Assembly (NCBI RefSeq): GCF_014270035.1
Contig: NZ_JACNEP010000001.1
Span: forward strand, 434,001-498,000
From: Neptunicella marina
Lineage (GTDB): Bacteria; Pseudomonadota; Gammaproteobacteria; Enterobacterales; Alteromonadaceae
DNA: 64,000 nucleotides
Reading direction: 5' to 3'
This document shows, one piece after another, positions 1 to 9,053 of the stretch. The number at the start of each line of letters is the position of its first letter. Positions within the stretch are counted from its first letter, which is position 1. A program made the position numbers and the translations under genes. The notes below the pieces were generated by a model. It was given only the letters and a program-made list of their open reading frames with translations, was not told the origin of the DNA and did no database searches.

Positions 1-377
1 CCTGCAGAAGTCAGTGCTTTTGAGGTGCTGCCAATACGTAATTGCGTATCGGTTTGCATGGGTAATGCATGTTTAAGATCGGCCCAGCCTGCCGCACCTT
101 GCCACACCAGTTGATTATTAATCGCAACGGCAGCGGTAAAGCCCGGCGAATTAATAACCTCCCGGTGTTTTTCTAACATTGCAATTGCATCCGCGGCCTG
201 GATTGCATAATCACTGTTATGCACCTTAGACACCATTGGCGCATTGGCATGAGGCATGGTTTGCTGACCAAAAGGCAGCATGGGTAATTTATCTTTGTGG
301 CTTAAAAAGCCGTAAATCGGTGTCAGTAAATAACCAAGAATTACCAGTAAAAGTACTAATATCAGTTTTAATTTCAT
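1..377 (-). CDS. Serine hydrolase of the beta-lactamase (class C/PBP-like) superfamily, partial
   Basis: The gene begins at an ATG at 377 on the minus strand, preceded by a good ribosome site (AGGAG, 378-392), and runs off the left edge, so only about 125 N-terminal residues are visible. The first 20 residues are a hydrophobic membrane anchor or signal. A segment reading FTAAVAINNQLVWQGAAGWA is followed by IGSTSKALT, whose STSK is the SxxK nucleophile motif of class C beta-lactamase-like hydrolases and D-Ala-D-Ala peptidases. The substrate is unknown; such anchored proteins act in the periplasm. It lies 85 bp downstream of the AraC-type regulator in the same direction, so co-expression is possible. 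The catalytic Tyr and the KTG-like motif lie outside the window. Confidence 0.75.
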   Translation of the reverse strand, partial: MKLKLILVLLLVILGYLLTPIYGFLSHKDKLPMLPFGQQTMPHANAPMVSKVHNSDYAIQAADAIAMLEKHREVINSPGFTAAVAINNQLVWQGAAGWADLKHALPMQTDTQLRIGSTSKALTSA

Positions 378-462
378 CACAATCTCCTAAGTGTTTGATT
401 GTGCTGATGCTGCTGATATTTAAGGGTTTTATCTTCTCAAAAATGAAAAATGCTGCGCATTT

Positions 463-1482
463 TTAAAATTGATCACGATATTCTGTCGGTGTCACACCTA
501 TTTGTTGTTTAAATGCACGATTAAAGGTGGCAACAGAGCCATACCCCATGTCCAGTGCCAAGGTAAGAATCGGCAAAGATTTGTCTGCGGATTTGAGTTT
601 TTCACACATGGCAGGAATGCGGTAGCTGTTTAAATAGTGAGAAAAATTACTGAATCCTAATTGCTGATTAATCAGTTTGCGAAGTTGATGTTCCGGCATA
701 TTAATATGCTCGGCTAATTTACCAATGCTCAATTGTTCCTCGCGAAAACCGCCTTGCTGCATAAACTCTTCAAGTTTTGCCAGTTGAGGATTATTTGAGT
801 TGGCCGCTTTTTTAGGTTTATCGACAGGTTGTTCTGCAGTGAGATGAATGTTCCTGAGTATCACCCAAAATACCAGCACAAACATAATCATGGCGTTGAC
901 CATGCCAAATGCAGCCGTATTTCTAATCTGATGTAAAAACAACTCAAACAAGGTTAACAACGCCATATAGCTGCCAATACCAATACTAAGTTTGAGGCGC
1001 ATTTGACGACGCTTATCCACTAAATCGTCCTGATAACCACTTATGCAGCGATAAACCACCCACAGCAGCACCGCCATGCCCACCACATGACTTATGTCAT
1101 GAATTAGCCCACTACCCGGTGTAAAAAGGAAAAACCAAGCTAAAAAAACACACCAGCCTAATATCGGTGCGCTGATCCAAAATGGGGAATCCCGCCAATG
1201 CCATTTGGGCTGCAATTGCGTTTGTACATAAAACAGTATGGCGAATGCGGTTAAATCGGTGAACAGCAAAAGTGGCTGGCGTAACCAACCATAATACTCA
1301 TCTTCAATAGGCAAAGTTAACAGCAAATAGGCACTAACACAGGTTAACAACAATAAAACGGCTGTTCTTTTTACAACGGGAGCCGGATTTTTGATATTCA
1401 GCACCATCATCATCAATAACAAACCTACGGTGGCAAAACGAAATGCCAAATCAAATATGGCGGATGAAGGTAGTGAAATCAT
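463..1482 (-). CDS. Membrane-anchored AraC-family transcriptional regulator
   Basis: A 339-residue protein in two halves. Residues about 1-215 are very hydrophobic with six or seven predicted membrane helices. Residues about 235-339 form an AraC-type double helix-turn-helix (LSIGKLAEHINMPEHQLRKL, then LALDMGYGSVATFNRAFKQQ, ending in the typical GVTPTEYR). This architecture is known for AraC-like regulators that sense a signal at the membrane; the signal here is unknown. The serine hydrolase gene 85 bp downstream in the same orientation is the most likely target or partner, by inference from position only. Confidence 0.85.
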   Translation of the reverse strand: MISLPSSAIFDLAFRFATVGLLLMMMVLNIKNPAPVVKRTAVLLLLTCVSAYLLLTLPIEDEYYGWLRQPLLLFTDLTAFAILFYVQTQLQPKWHWRDSPFWISAPILGWCVFLAWFFLFTPGSGLIHDISHVVGMAVLLWVVYRCISGYQDDLVDKRRQMRLKLSIGIGSYMALLTLFELFLHQIRNTAAFGMVNAMIMFVLVFWVILRNIHLTAEQPVDKPKKAANSNNPQLAKLEEFMQQGGFREEQLSIGKLAEHINMPEHQLRKLINQQLGFSNFSHYLNSYRIPAMCEKLKSADKSLPILTLALDMGYGSVATFNRAFKQQIGVTPTEYRDQF

Positions 1483-1599
1483 AAAATTAACAATGGCTTA
1501 CAAATGCGGTTAATGTAGCAATATTTACCTTATACAGCCAACACAGCTGTTTACTGCCAAATGAATAAACAGCTGTACAACCTCATAGATTGATGGCGA

Positions 1600-3615
1600 T
1601 TAGCTAAAACACGCCTTTAACTCAGCTAAATGGATTTCATAGTTTTTCCATTGCTGTTGTGCGCTTTTAAAAATTGGCTGGCGTACCTGTTCTGAACTTG
1701 GGGTTTTGATCTGGCGTTTGGTTTTATGAAAATCAACGCAGCTTTGCTCAAAGGGCAAACCACAAAAATCGAGCATACGTTTAACCTGCCCTTGCAAGTC
1801 ATCCAGTACGTCTTCGTGCTGTACTTTAAGCACAAAACCGGGCAGCACCTTGTTCCAGTGTTCCATCATGCGCAGGTAAGACTGATAATAACGACCAATA
1901 TCGTGCAGGCTGTAACTGAAATCCTGACCTTCACCAAAGAGCTGTTTAAAACCACTAAAACAACAGGCCATCGGCTCACGACGTGCATCAATCACTTTTG
2001 CATTAGGTAAAATCAGTTTGATTAAACCGATATGCATAAAGTTGTTTGGCATTTTATCAATAAAAAATGGCGCCCCCTGGCGATAAACCTGCGTTTGTTC
2101 AATAAACTGCTGACCAAACCGGGCAAAATAGCTTTTATCAATCTCAGTTAAATTGGCCGGATATTGCGGCGCATCACCGGCAATTCGCCCACGTAAACGC
2201 ATTGCCAGTCCCAGAATATTATGTAACTCCATGGTGCCGTCCACCATGGAATGCGATGCAAGAATTTGCTCGAGTAATGTTGAGCCGGCGCGTGGTAAGC
2301 CCAGAATAAAAATAGGCGCAGGATCATCATGGCCAGCATCAGCAAATTGCTCAAACAATTCAGTGCTGCAATGTGCAATTTGCTCGTCAACCTGTTTGTC
2401 GGTGTTATCAGCCTGATAGCCTAACTGCTGATGTCGCAGTTGATTACCGCGTTGGTAGTACTCAAAAGATCTATCGAAGTCAGCTGCATCTTCCAGCGCT
2501 TTACCGGCAGCAAAACACAAATGAATACGATCATCTTCAGCAATATCAGGCTGGGCTTCCTGTTGTTTAATTTGTTGTAGCTCGGCATCACTGAAACAAT
2601 AGGTTTTAGTATTGGCCAGACTCCAGTAGGCATCGCCATATGACGGGTTGAGTTTAAACGCCTGCTGGTAAGCTTCAATTGCCTGCTCTCTCTGGCCATT
2701 GGCTTTATAAGCATGGCCTAGTTGCACGTACACGCCGGCTCTGTCGGGCTGAATCGTCAATACGCGCCGAAAAATCCCGATACCCGCTTCAATATTACCC
2801 AGCCCCACTTCAACCGAGCCTTTGGCAATTAAAAAAGAGGGATTATCCGGCTGTGCTTTTAGTAGCTCGTCTACATGAGGTTGCGCCACGCTAAACTTAC
2901 TTAAACGAATTAATAAGCCCACATATTCGCTGCGTGCACGCTGATGATCGGGCGCAAGTTCCACGCAGCTTTCGAGTAAAAACTCGGCATCATCAAATAC
3001 CCGTAAACGACCGCCAATTTCTGCCAGCAGACACATGCCTTCAATGTCATGTTTATATTTCTGTAAATACTGACGACACAAACTGTCGGCTTTATGCAGT
3101 TTTCCGTCATACATTAAATCGCGTGCGGCTAATAACGCCTGAGGTAAGGAAGATAAAAATTCGATTTGATAACCGGCACGTTGTGCATCAGCGGTTTTAT
3201 TTTGGTGACGATACAGCTCCACCAGCAACTTCCAGCTGGCAATTAATGCCGGGTTATATTTTACCGCTTGTTCAAAGGCATAGGCCGCATTATCTGGCTG
3301 TTGTAATTTTAAATAGATATAGCCTTTTTCCTGCCAGCCACGGGCATGAACCGCATTGAGCGCGAGTAATTGCTCAACGCATTGCAGCGAGTTTTCAGCG
3401 TGATTGGCATAACGCTCAGCCACCGTTAACAAATACAGGATATCCGCTTGTCGCTGCGTATTGTCGGCTTGTTGCAGCAAAGTGGTTGCCTGTTCAATCG
3501 CCTGACTGAATTTTGCTTGCTGAATCAATTGCTGTAGCTGCTGTGTTTGCTCAAGCCACTGTGTTTCGCTGATATTGTTATCTGACTGTTTATCGGGGCT
3601 AACCACTGAATTCAA
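1600..3615 (-). CDS. Tetratricopeptide-repeat sulfotransferase
   Basis: A 671-residue fusion. Residues about 20-340 are consecutive TPR units (for example around 100-125 and 295-330). Residues about 435-650 are a sulfotransferase domain with the PAPS 5'-phosphosulfate loop FILGLPRAGSTLLEQ (PRAGSTLLEQ at 441-450) and a downstream ARREPMACCFS segment resembling the 3'-phosphate-binding motif. It would transfer sulfate from PAPS to an unknown acceptor, with the TPR part probably binding a partner protein. No signal peptide, so cytoplasmic. The start appears to be TTG, with AGGTAGG just upstream; GTG at 3606 is an alternative. It lies just downstream of a TonB-dependent receptor in the same direction, separated by a terminator. 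Confidence 0.85.
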   Translation of the reverse strand: MNSVVSPDKQSDNNISETQWLEQTQQLQQLIQQAKFSQAIEQATTLLQQADNTQRQADILYLLTVAERYANHAENSLQCVEQLLALNAVHARGWQEKGYIYLKLQQPDNAAYAFEQAVKYNPALIASWKLLVELYRHQNKTADAQRAGYQIEFLSSLPQALLAARDLMYDGKLHKADSLCRQYLQKYKHDIEGMCLLAEIGGRLRVFDDAEFLLESCVELAPDHQRARSEYVGLLIRLSKFSVAQPHVDELLKAQPDNPSFLIAKGSVEVGLGNIEAGIGIFRRVLTIQPDRAGVYVQLGHAYKANGQREQAIEAYQQAFKLNPSYGDAYWSLANTKTYCFSDAELQQIKQQEAQPDIAEDDRIHLCFAAGKALEDAADFDRSFEYYQRGNQLRHQQLGYQADNTDKQVDEQIAHCSTELFEQFADAGHDDPAPIFILGLPRAGSTLLEQILASHSMVDGTMELHNILGLAMRLRGRIAGDAPQYPANLTEIDKSYFARFGQQFIEQTQVYRQGAPFFIDKMPNNFMHIGLIKLILPNAKVIDARREPMACCFSGFKQLFGEGQDFSYSLHDIGRYYQSYLRMMEHWNKVLPGFVLKVQHEDVLDDLQGQVKRMLDFCGLPFEQSCVDFHKTKRQIKTPSSEQVRQPIFKSAQQQWKNYEIHLAELKACFS

Positions 3616-3638
3616 AACCTACCTACTCCCTGAAAGAT

Positions 3639-3668
3639 AAAAAAGGCAAGCCTGTGGCTTGCCTTTTT
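3639..3668 (-). terminator. Rho-independent terminator after the TonB receptor gene
   Basis: A 13-bp perfect stem (AAAAAGGCAAGCC / GGCTTGCCTTTTT) with a 3-base loop ends in a T run on the minus strand. It lies between the receptor (stop at 3690) and the sulfotransferase gene (start at 3615), so the second gene would need readthrough or its own promoter. Confidence 0.85.
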
Positions 3669-3689
3669 GAGCTTAACCTACTTTAAGAC

Positions 3690-6347
3690 TTAATACATAT
3701 CGTATGAGAAACGCAATCCAACCGTGCGTGGACGGTTAGTCACCACTTTCGGGGTAAATTGCTGATCATCAATATGCAAAATGGCATGCTCGTCGGTGAT
3801 GTTATCGACGTACAATTCCACCTTCCATTCGTTAGCGGTAATACCTACCGATGCATTAGCCAGTACATAACTGTCCTGCACATAACGGCCCCCAGCATAG
3901 CTGTTGCCATTGGTATCGGTGTAGTTAACGCCTGAATATAGGTCAGCTTCTTTTTCAATCGACAAACCGGAACCTGTGCCGTAAACCAGACGTGTGGCAT
4001 CTTCCACCACAAAAGCATTCATGGTCATACCGGTATAACGATCACCGGTGTAACTGACGGCACCGTTAATATAGGCTTCCCAACCGTTATCCAACTCAAA
4101 ATAATACCGTGCACGGATATTGGCAGAGAAATCAGCTGAGTATGGCAGGCTGCTACCAACCGGCGGCGCAATACCTTTAAGCTCATCATTTAAACGGGTT
4201 AATTCGCTGTCAATCCAGCTCATTGCACCGTTAACAACCAAATTATCGGTCGCCAGCCAGGTAATATCAGCATCTAAACCACGAATTTCGGCATCACCTA
4301 CGTTATCGGTAAATACCAAAAAGCTAATATTGGTTGGGTCGAAACGTGAGGTTTGTAAGTCTTTGATTTCTGAATAATAAGCGGTTGCATTGACACGTAA
4401 AACACTGTCAAAGAAATCACCTTTCATGCCCACTTCGTAATTTTTCAGGGTATCGGTAGTTGAATAAACCGGGATACGGAACCCTTCAAAGGCGCCTTGT
4501 TGGTTTTTAGCCAAACCACCACCAACACGGTTGGTTACCGGTGGACGAAAACCTTCTGAATAAGTGGTAAAGAACATCAAATCATCAGCAGCTTTCCAGT
4601 TAAGGGTCGCCTTATAAATTACATCGTCAACGGTTAAGGTGCCGTCATCGTCCAGCAAACCCACTTCCAGCTGGCCACTTTGAATAGCGTCAGCAATTAA
4701 CGCAGGATCCTCACCCACCGCAATTAACTCGTCTGGGTTTTGCGTGGCAAAGGCTTTAACACGGCGGCTAACATCAACCGTAGTAGTAGAACCTTTAAAG
4801 ATGTCGTCAATCTGATACCAACGCGCACCTAGGCTAGCAGTAATAGTATCGGTTAAATCGTATTCAAACTGACCGAATACCGCTAACTGATCAATTTCGT
4901 GGGTGATATCGTTAACAAAGCTGACTTCTGATTCAAATGGGCCACCGTCACTGTTGATACCTTCCTGACCTACGGTTGTTACACCCAGATTCTGGAAATA
5001 GGGCAAATCGGTGTTACCTAAATTAAATTTCCCTACAGTAGACAACTCTTGTTCATCGTAGAAGATACCCGCCGTTACACGCCAGGGATTATCCACATCA
5101 GTATTAAAACGCAGCTCATGAGTTAAACGCGTGGTGTCGGTATCTTCTTTGTACCATTTAGTTGGATCGGCACAGTACTGTTCCGCCGGATCAGGGCTGG
5201 CGTAGTTACAAGCGTAATAGGCCGAATACAAACCACCATTGGTGTAACCTGTGTAATCAATGGTAGATTGAATATCACGGTTTAAATACCCGCCGGTATA
5301 AACAATATCCAGCTTGGCCAGGCGACCTTCCAGCGTCCAGGTGGTTAAACCAAAATCATCCTGGTTTTCTTCTGGTACAAAACGGTTGGTTGAACTTTCA
5401 CCTTCAAGGTTAGGATCGTATGCAAATACGCCTTCGGTTTTTAAGGTTTGTTCTGTGTGCTGAACCAATAAGCTCCAGTCATTATCAAAATTATGATGTA
5501 AACCAAAACGCGCACCTGAATAGGTTGCGTCATTGGCATTATCTTCTACTAAGCCATCATTTTTGGGTGCTTCTACTGGTGTATTTTCCGGGTCGGCCAA
5601 TAAGCCGCCTGAAATACGGTCAATCACTACAGCAGAGCCAATGTATCCACCTTTGCCCGGTTGGTTAAGAATGTTATCAATCCAGCCGCCCTGACGATCA
5701 TTGTACGCTGCAATACGAATGGCCGTATCATCAGTTGGTGTCAGGTTGATATAAGCCTCGACCGAGTTACTCATATCGCCACCTTTGGTCCAGCTCATAC
5801 CGGTATCAAAACCGGCAGCAAAACCACTGTGGCTAGGTTTTTTAGTAATTAAACGCACAGTGCCCGATTGCGAGCTGGCACCAAATAACGTGCCTTGTGG
5901 GCCAGGTAATACTTCCACACGTTCCATGTCAGTGGCATAAATATCCAGATTTCGCCCCTGCATGGATACCGGTTGTTCATCCAGGTAAAACGCTACTGAT
6001 GGTTGTAATGCCTGTACGGTTGATACGGCAATACTGGTTTGGGTGGTGGCGGCACCGCGAATATAAATTTCGTTTTGCCCTGGGCCTGTGCCCTGAAACA
6101 CAACGTTAGGTAAAAATTCTACGTAATCCTGAAAATCATCAATACCGAGATTTTCCAGCTGTTGTCCATTTAGAGCGGTAACCGATACCGGCACTTCCTG
6201 AATGGATTGTGTTCTTTTTGTTGCAGTGACTTGAATGGTTTCAATGGACTTTTTGCTTCCATCCGGGCTGGGCGTATCTGCAGCCATAGCTATATGACTG
6301 CTCATCGCCAGCACAATAGCCGACGATAATTTTGTGTGTTGAAACAT
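3690..6347 (-). CDS. TonB-dependent outer-membrane receptor
   Basis: A large outer-membrane active-transport receptor of 885 residues from the chosen start. The ATG at 6347 is preferred over an in-frame ATG at 6380: CAGGTG lies at suitable spacing before 6347, nothing resembling a ribosome site precedes 6380, and translation from 6347 begins directly with a signal peptide ending AMAAD. The TonB box region (IETIQVTATKR) and plug domain (EVPVSVTALNG, VEVLPGPQGTLFGA, TVRLITKKP) follow, then a long beta-barrel with a typical aromatic C-terminus (VGLRFSYDMY). The substrate is unknown. It is divergent from a BCCT transporter gene and upstream of the TPR-sulfotransferase. Confidence 0.9.
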   Translation of the reverse strand: MFQHTKLSSAIVLAMSSHIAMAADTPSPDGSKKSIETIQVTATKRTQSIQEVPVSVTALNGQQLENLGIDDFQDYVEFLPNVVFQGTGPGQNEIYIRGAATTQTSIAVSTVQALQPSVAFYLDEQPVSMQGRNLDIYATDMERVEVLPGPQGTLFGASSQSGTVRLITKKPSHSGFAAGFDTGMSWTKGGDMSNSVEAYINLTPTDDTAIRIAAYNDRQGGWIDNILNQPGKGGYIGSAVVIDRISGGLLADPENTPVEAPKNDGLVEDNANDATYSGARFGLHHNFDNDWSLLVQHTEQTLKTEGVFAYDPNLEGESSTNRFVPEENQDDFGLTTWTLEGRLAKLDIVYTGGYLNRDIQSTIDYTGYTNGGLYSAYYACNYASPDPAEQYCADPTKWYKEDTDTTRLTHELRFNTDVDNPWRVTAGIFYDEQELSTVGKFNLGNTDLPYFQNLGVTTVGQEGINSDGGPFESEVSFVNDITHEIDQLAVFGQFEYDLTDTITASLGARWYQIDDIFKGSTTTVDVSRRVKAFATQNPDELIAVGEDPALIADAIQSGQLEVGLLDDDGTLTVDDVIYKATLNWKAADDLMFFTTYSEGFRPPVTNRVGGGLAKNQQGAFEGFRIPVYSTTDTLKNYEVGMKGDFFDSVLRVNATAYYSEIKDLQTSRFDPTNISFLVFTDNVGDAEIRGLDADITWLATDNLVVNGAMSWIDSELTRLNDELKGIAPPVGSSLPYSADFSANIRARYYFELDNGWEAYINGAVSYTGDRYTGMTMNAFVVEDATRLVYGTGSGLSIEKEADLYSGVNYTDTNGNSYAGGRYVQDSYVLANASVGITANEWKVELYVDNITDEHAILHIDDQQFTPKVVTNRPRTVGLRFSYDMY

Positions 6348-6646
6348 GTTAGGCACCTGTGTTTTGTTGACTCTCGTCATATTTTAATTAAACGCACTCA
6401 AACTATTAGTGCTCAATTTTTAAATCACCAATACACTTACTCAATACTACTGATAATAGTCATTTAAAATTGCCTAATAGCGCACATAAGTGGTTCTTAT
6501 ATCTATACATCAACTGCTTTAAACAGCTTAAATATTTGTTTGTGCTCTAATTATTATTATATAAAATAGGTACAAAAAGCAAAGCAACAGGCAGATCACT
6601 GAGCGTTTAACAGTTACAATACTCTGGCTGGTTTAATAATTAAAAG
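6348..6646. other. AT-rich divergent intergenic region
   Basis: 299 bp between the divergently transcribed TonB receptor and BCCT transporter genes. It is strongly AT-rich and must contain both promoters. A TATATAAAAT stretch near 6556-6567 could be a -10 element for the rightward gene, but I could not pair it with a convincing -35. No gene or repeat seen. Confidence 0.5.
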
Positions 6647-8641
6647 ATGTCTATCACTATGCAAAAAACTGCCAATAAATCGTCTAAACGCCTTACTCCC
6701 AGTGTGTTTTATCCATCCGCCATACTGATTGGAATACTGGTCCTGTTTGCGGCAACTATGCCCAAAACGGCCAAAGATCTTTTTGCCAGTATGCAGGCCA
6801 GTATTGTCAGTAATGCCAGTTGGTTTTATGTATTGAGCGTAGCGATTATTCTTGTTTCTGTGATTTATCTGGGTGTTTCACGTTATGGGGAAATTCGTTT
6901 AGGTCCCGATCATTCCACCCCCAAGTACAGCCAGATCACCTGGTTTTCAATGCTCTTTTCTGCTGGTATGGGTATCGGCCTGATGTTTTTTGGTGTGGCT
7001 GAGCCTGTTATGCATTATTTATCTCCACCTACTGCAGAACCAGCCACTCTGGCTGCAGTGCGTCAGGCAATGATGATGACCTTTTTTCACTGGGGTTTGC
7101 ATGCCTGGGCAATTTACGCTCTGGTTGCACTGATGTTAGCGTTTTTTGCTTATCGACATAATCTGCCCCTCACGTTGCGTTCAGCACTTTATCCTCTGAT
7201 TGGTGATAAAATTTATGGCCCTATTGGCCATGCCGTAGATGTATTTGCCGTTATCGGTACTGTATTTGGTGTTGCCACTTCGCTGGGTTTTGGTGCATCT
7301 CAGGTAAACTCCGGCTTGAATTATTTGTATGATCTGCCACAAACAACCAGTATGCAGATGGTTATCGTTGTAGTGGTAACACTAATGGCCGTGGTGTCTG
7401 TGGCAACCGGGCTGGACAAAGGAGTGCGCCGTTTATCAGAACTGAATATTGCGCTGGCAGTAGGGTTGCTAGTGCTGATTCTTTTGCTGGGTAACAGCGT
7501 ATTCCTGCTTGAAGCTTTTGTACAAAATACCGGCGCTTATTTATCCAATCTGGTTAGCAACACTTTTAACCTTTTTGCCTATGCTAAAACCGACTGGATT
7601 GGAGGCTGGACTATTTTCTACTGGGGATGGTGGCTGGCCTGGGCTCCCTTTGTCGGTTTGTTTATTGCCAAAATATCGCGAGGGCGCACCATCCGTGAGT
7701 TTATTTTAGGCGTGTTGCTCGTGCCGACGACTTTCACGCTGTTGTGGATGACTGTATTCGGGAATTCCGCAATCGACTTTATATTTAATCAAGGCAATAC
7801 CGCCCTGGGACAGGCCGTTGAAAACGATACCGCCTCAGCGTTATTCCAGTTTTTAGGACAATTTCCTCTGGCAGGATTGTTATCCGGTATTGGCATCCTG
7901 ATGGTAGTGGTATTTTTTGTTACCTCAGCAGATTCGGGCTCACTGGTAGTGGATATGTTGTGCTCTAACGGCTCAACCAATACCCCGCTATGGCAACGGG
8001 TTTTCTGGGCGTCACTGACAGGCGTTGTCGCCATTGCACTGATGCTGGCGGATGGACTGGAAGCTCTTCAAACCATGACTATCGCCAGTGCGTTGCCTTT
8101 TACTCTGGTATTACTACTAGGCGTGCTGGGCTTATTTAAAGCCTTGCGCATTGACGTGTATAAACGCACCAGCTTAAGTTCGACCAGTATTACCCATGGT
8201 ATGAGTGTCAGTTACGACGACTGGCGAGAGCGATTAAAAAATATCATTCATTTTCCTGAACGTGACGCAGTTACCCGATTTATTAAAAAGACGGTAAATC
8301 CTGCGCTAATTGAGGTTGCCAAGGAAATGGAAAAGCAAGGACTGGAAACCCATATCATTCATCCCGAAGACAAGGCCACCTTGCTTCAGGTTTTACATGG
8401 TGAGGAAATTGACTTCACTTACGGCGTGTATTGTCAGCGTCATATGCAGCCTGACTTTGTGCAACATGACGAAGATGAGCAGCACAACGATTACTATCGC
8501 GCTGAAGTGCACCTGCGTGAAGGTGGACAAGACTACGATGTGATGGGCTGGAGTAAGGATGAAGTGATTAACGATATTCTTGAGCAATATCAGAAACACC
8601 TGCACTTTTTACATTTATTGCGTGATCCACTAAAAAAATAA
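6647..8641 (+). CDS. BCCT-family choline/betaine transporter, BetT-like
   Basis: A 664-residue transporter with about 12 membrane helices. BCCT hallmarks are visible: GMGIGLMFFGVAEPVMHY near 105-122, the Trp-rich stretch FYWGWWLAWAPFVGLFIAKI, and VTSADSGSLVVDML. A long hydrophilic C-terminal domain (about 515-664), typical of BetT-type members and linked to osmotic regulation of uptake, is present. The family imports choline, glycine betaine, carnitine and related compounds with Na+ or H+; the exact substrate cannot be read here. No betaine-synthesis genes lie nearby. The ribosome site is weak. A terminator follows. Confidence 0.9.
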   Translation: MSITMQKTANKSSKRLTPSVFYPSAILIGILVLFAATMPKTAKDLFASMQASIVSNASWFYVLSVAIILVSVIYLGVSRYGEIRLGPDHSTPKYSQITWFSMLFSAGMGIGLMFFGVAEPVMHYLSPPTAEPATLAAVRQAMMMTFFHWGLHAWAIYALVALMLAFFAYRHNLPLTLRSALYPLIGDKIYGPIGHAVDVFAVIGTVFGVATSLGFGASQVNSGLNYLYDLPQTTSMQMVIVVVVTLMAVVSVATGLDKGVRRLSELNIALAVGLLVLILLLGNSVFLLEAFVQNTGAYLSNLVSNTFNLFAYAKTDWIGGWTIFYWGWWLAWAPFVGLFIAKISRGRTIREFILGVLLVPTTFTLLWMTVFGNSAIDFIFNQGNTALGQAVENDTASALFQFLGQFPLAGLLSGIGILMVVVFFVTSADSGSLVVDMLCSNGSTNTPLWQRVFWASLTGVVAIALMLADGLEALQTMTIASALPFTLVLLLGVLGLFKALRIDVYKRTSLSSTSITHGMSVSYDDWRERLKNIIHFPERDAVTRFIKKTVNPALIEVAKEMEKQGLETHIIHPEDKATLLQVLHGEEIDFTYGVYCQRHMQPDFVQHDEDEQHNDYYRAEVHLREGGQDYDVMGWSKDEVINDILEQYQKHLHFLHLLRDPLKK

Positions 8642-8659
8642 AGACGTGATTTCAGTATT

Positions 8660-8687
8660 AAAAGCCCCGTTGTCCGGGGCTTTTTTA
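8660..8687. terminator. Bidirectional terminator between BCCT and FKBP genes
   Basis: AAAGCCCCG-ttgt-CGGGGCTTTTTT hairpin with A and T runs on either side, in the gap between two convergent genes (stops at 8641 and 8698). Confidence 0.9.
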
Positions 8688-8697
8688 TGTGATTTGG

Positions 8698-9045
8698 TCA
8701 ATCGTCACGAGTGAGTACTTCCAGCAATTCAATTTCAAATATAAGGTTACTGTTAGCTGGGATCATATCGCCAATCCGGCGCTCACCGTAGGCCAGTTCA
8801 GCAGGTACCCATAATTTGCGTTTGCCGCCGGTTTTCATGCCCTGCAAACCAATAAACCATCCCTGAATAACTTTCTTTTGTGAAAGAACGGTCTGAAACG
8901 CCCGCCCCCTGGAATAAGACGAGTCAAATTCGGTACCATCTTCCAGCCATCCCCGGTAATGAGCAGTAATTAAAGCGCCTTTTTCAGCAGCCTTACCTTC
9001 TCCTTTAACTAAATCTTCAATTGTTACTTCTGTTTGCATATTCAT
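8698..9045 (-). CDS. FKBP-type peptidyl-prolyl cis-trans isomerase
   Basis: A 115-residue single-domain FKBP fold with the standard landmarks: HYRGWLEDGTEFDSSYSRG, VIQGWFIGLQGMKTGGKR, and the LAYGER...IPANSNLIFEIELLEV ending. It catalyses proline isomerisation during protein folding. No signal peptide, so cytoplasmic. Two in-frame ATGs lie close together (9045 and 9039); GGA precedes both. It starts 8 bp after the DUF418 gene upstream, so the two are probably co-transcribed. Confidence 0.92.
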   Translation of the reverse strand: MNMQTEVTIEDLVKGEGKAAEKGALITAHYRGWLEDGTEFDSSYSRGRAFQTVLSQKKVIQGWFIGLQGMKTGGKRKLWVPAELAYGERRIGDMIPANSNLIFEIELLEVLTRDD

Positions 9046-9053
9046 TCCGATAA

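Noticed and set aside
2934-3359. Plus-strand open frame of 141 codons within the TPR-sulfotransferase gene
   Set aside because: Antisense to a well-supported TPR region; no family resemblance.
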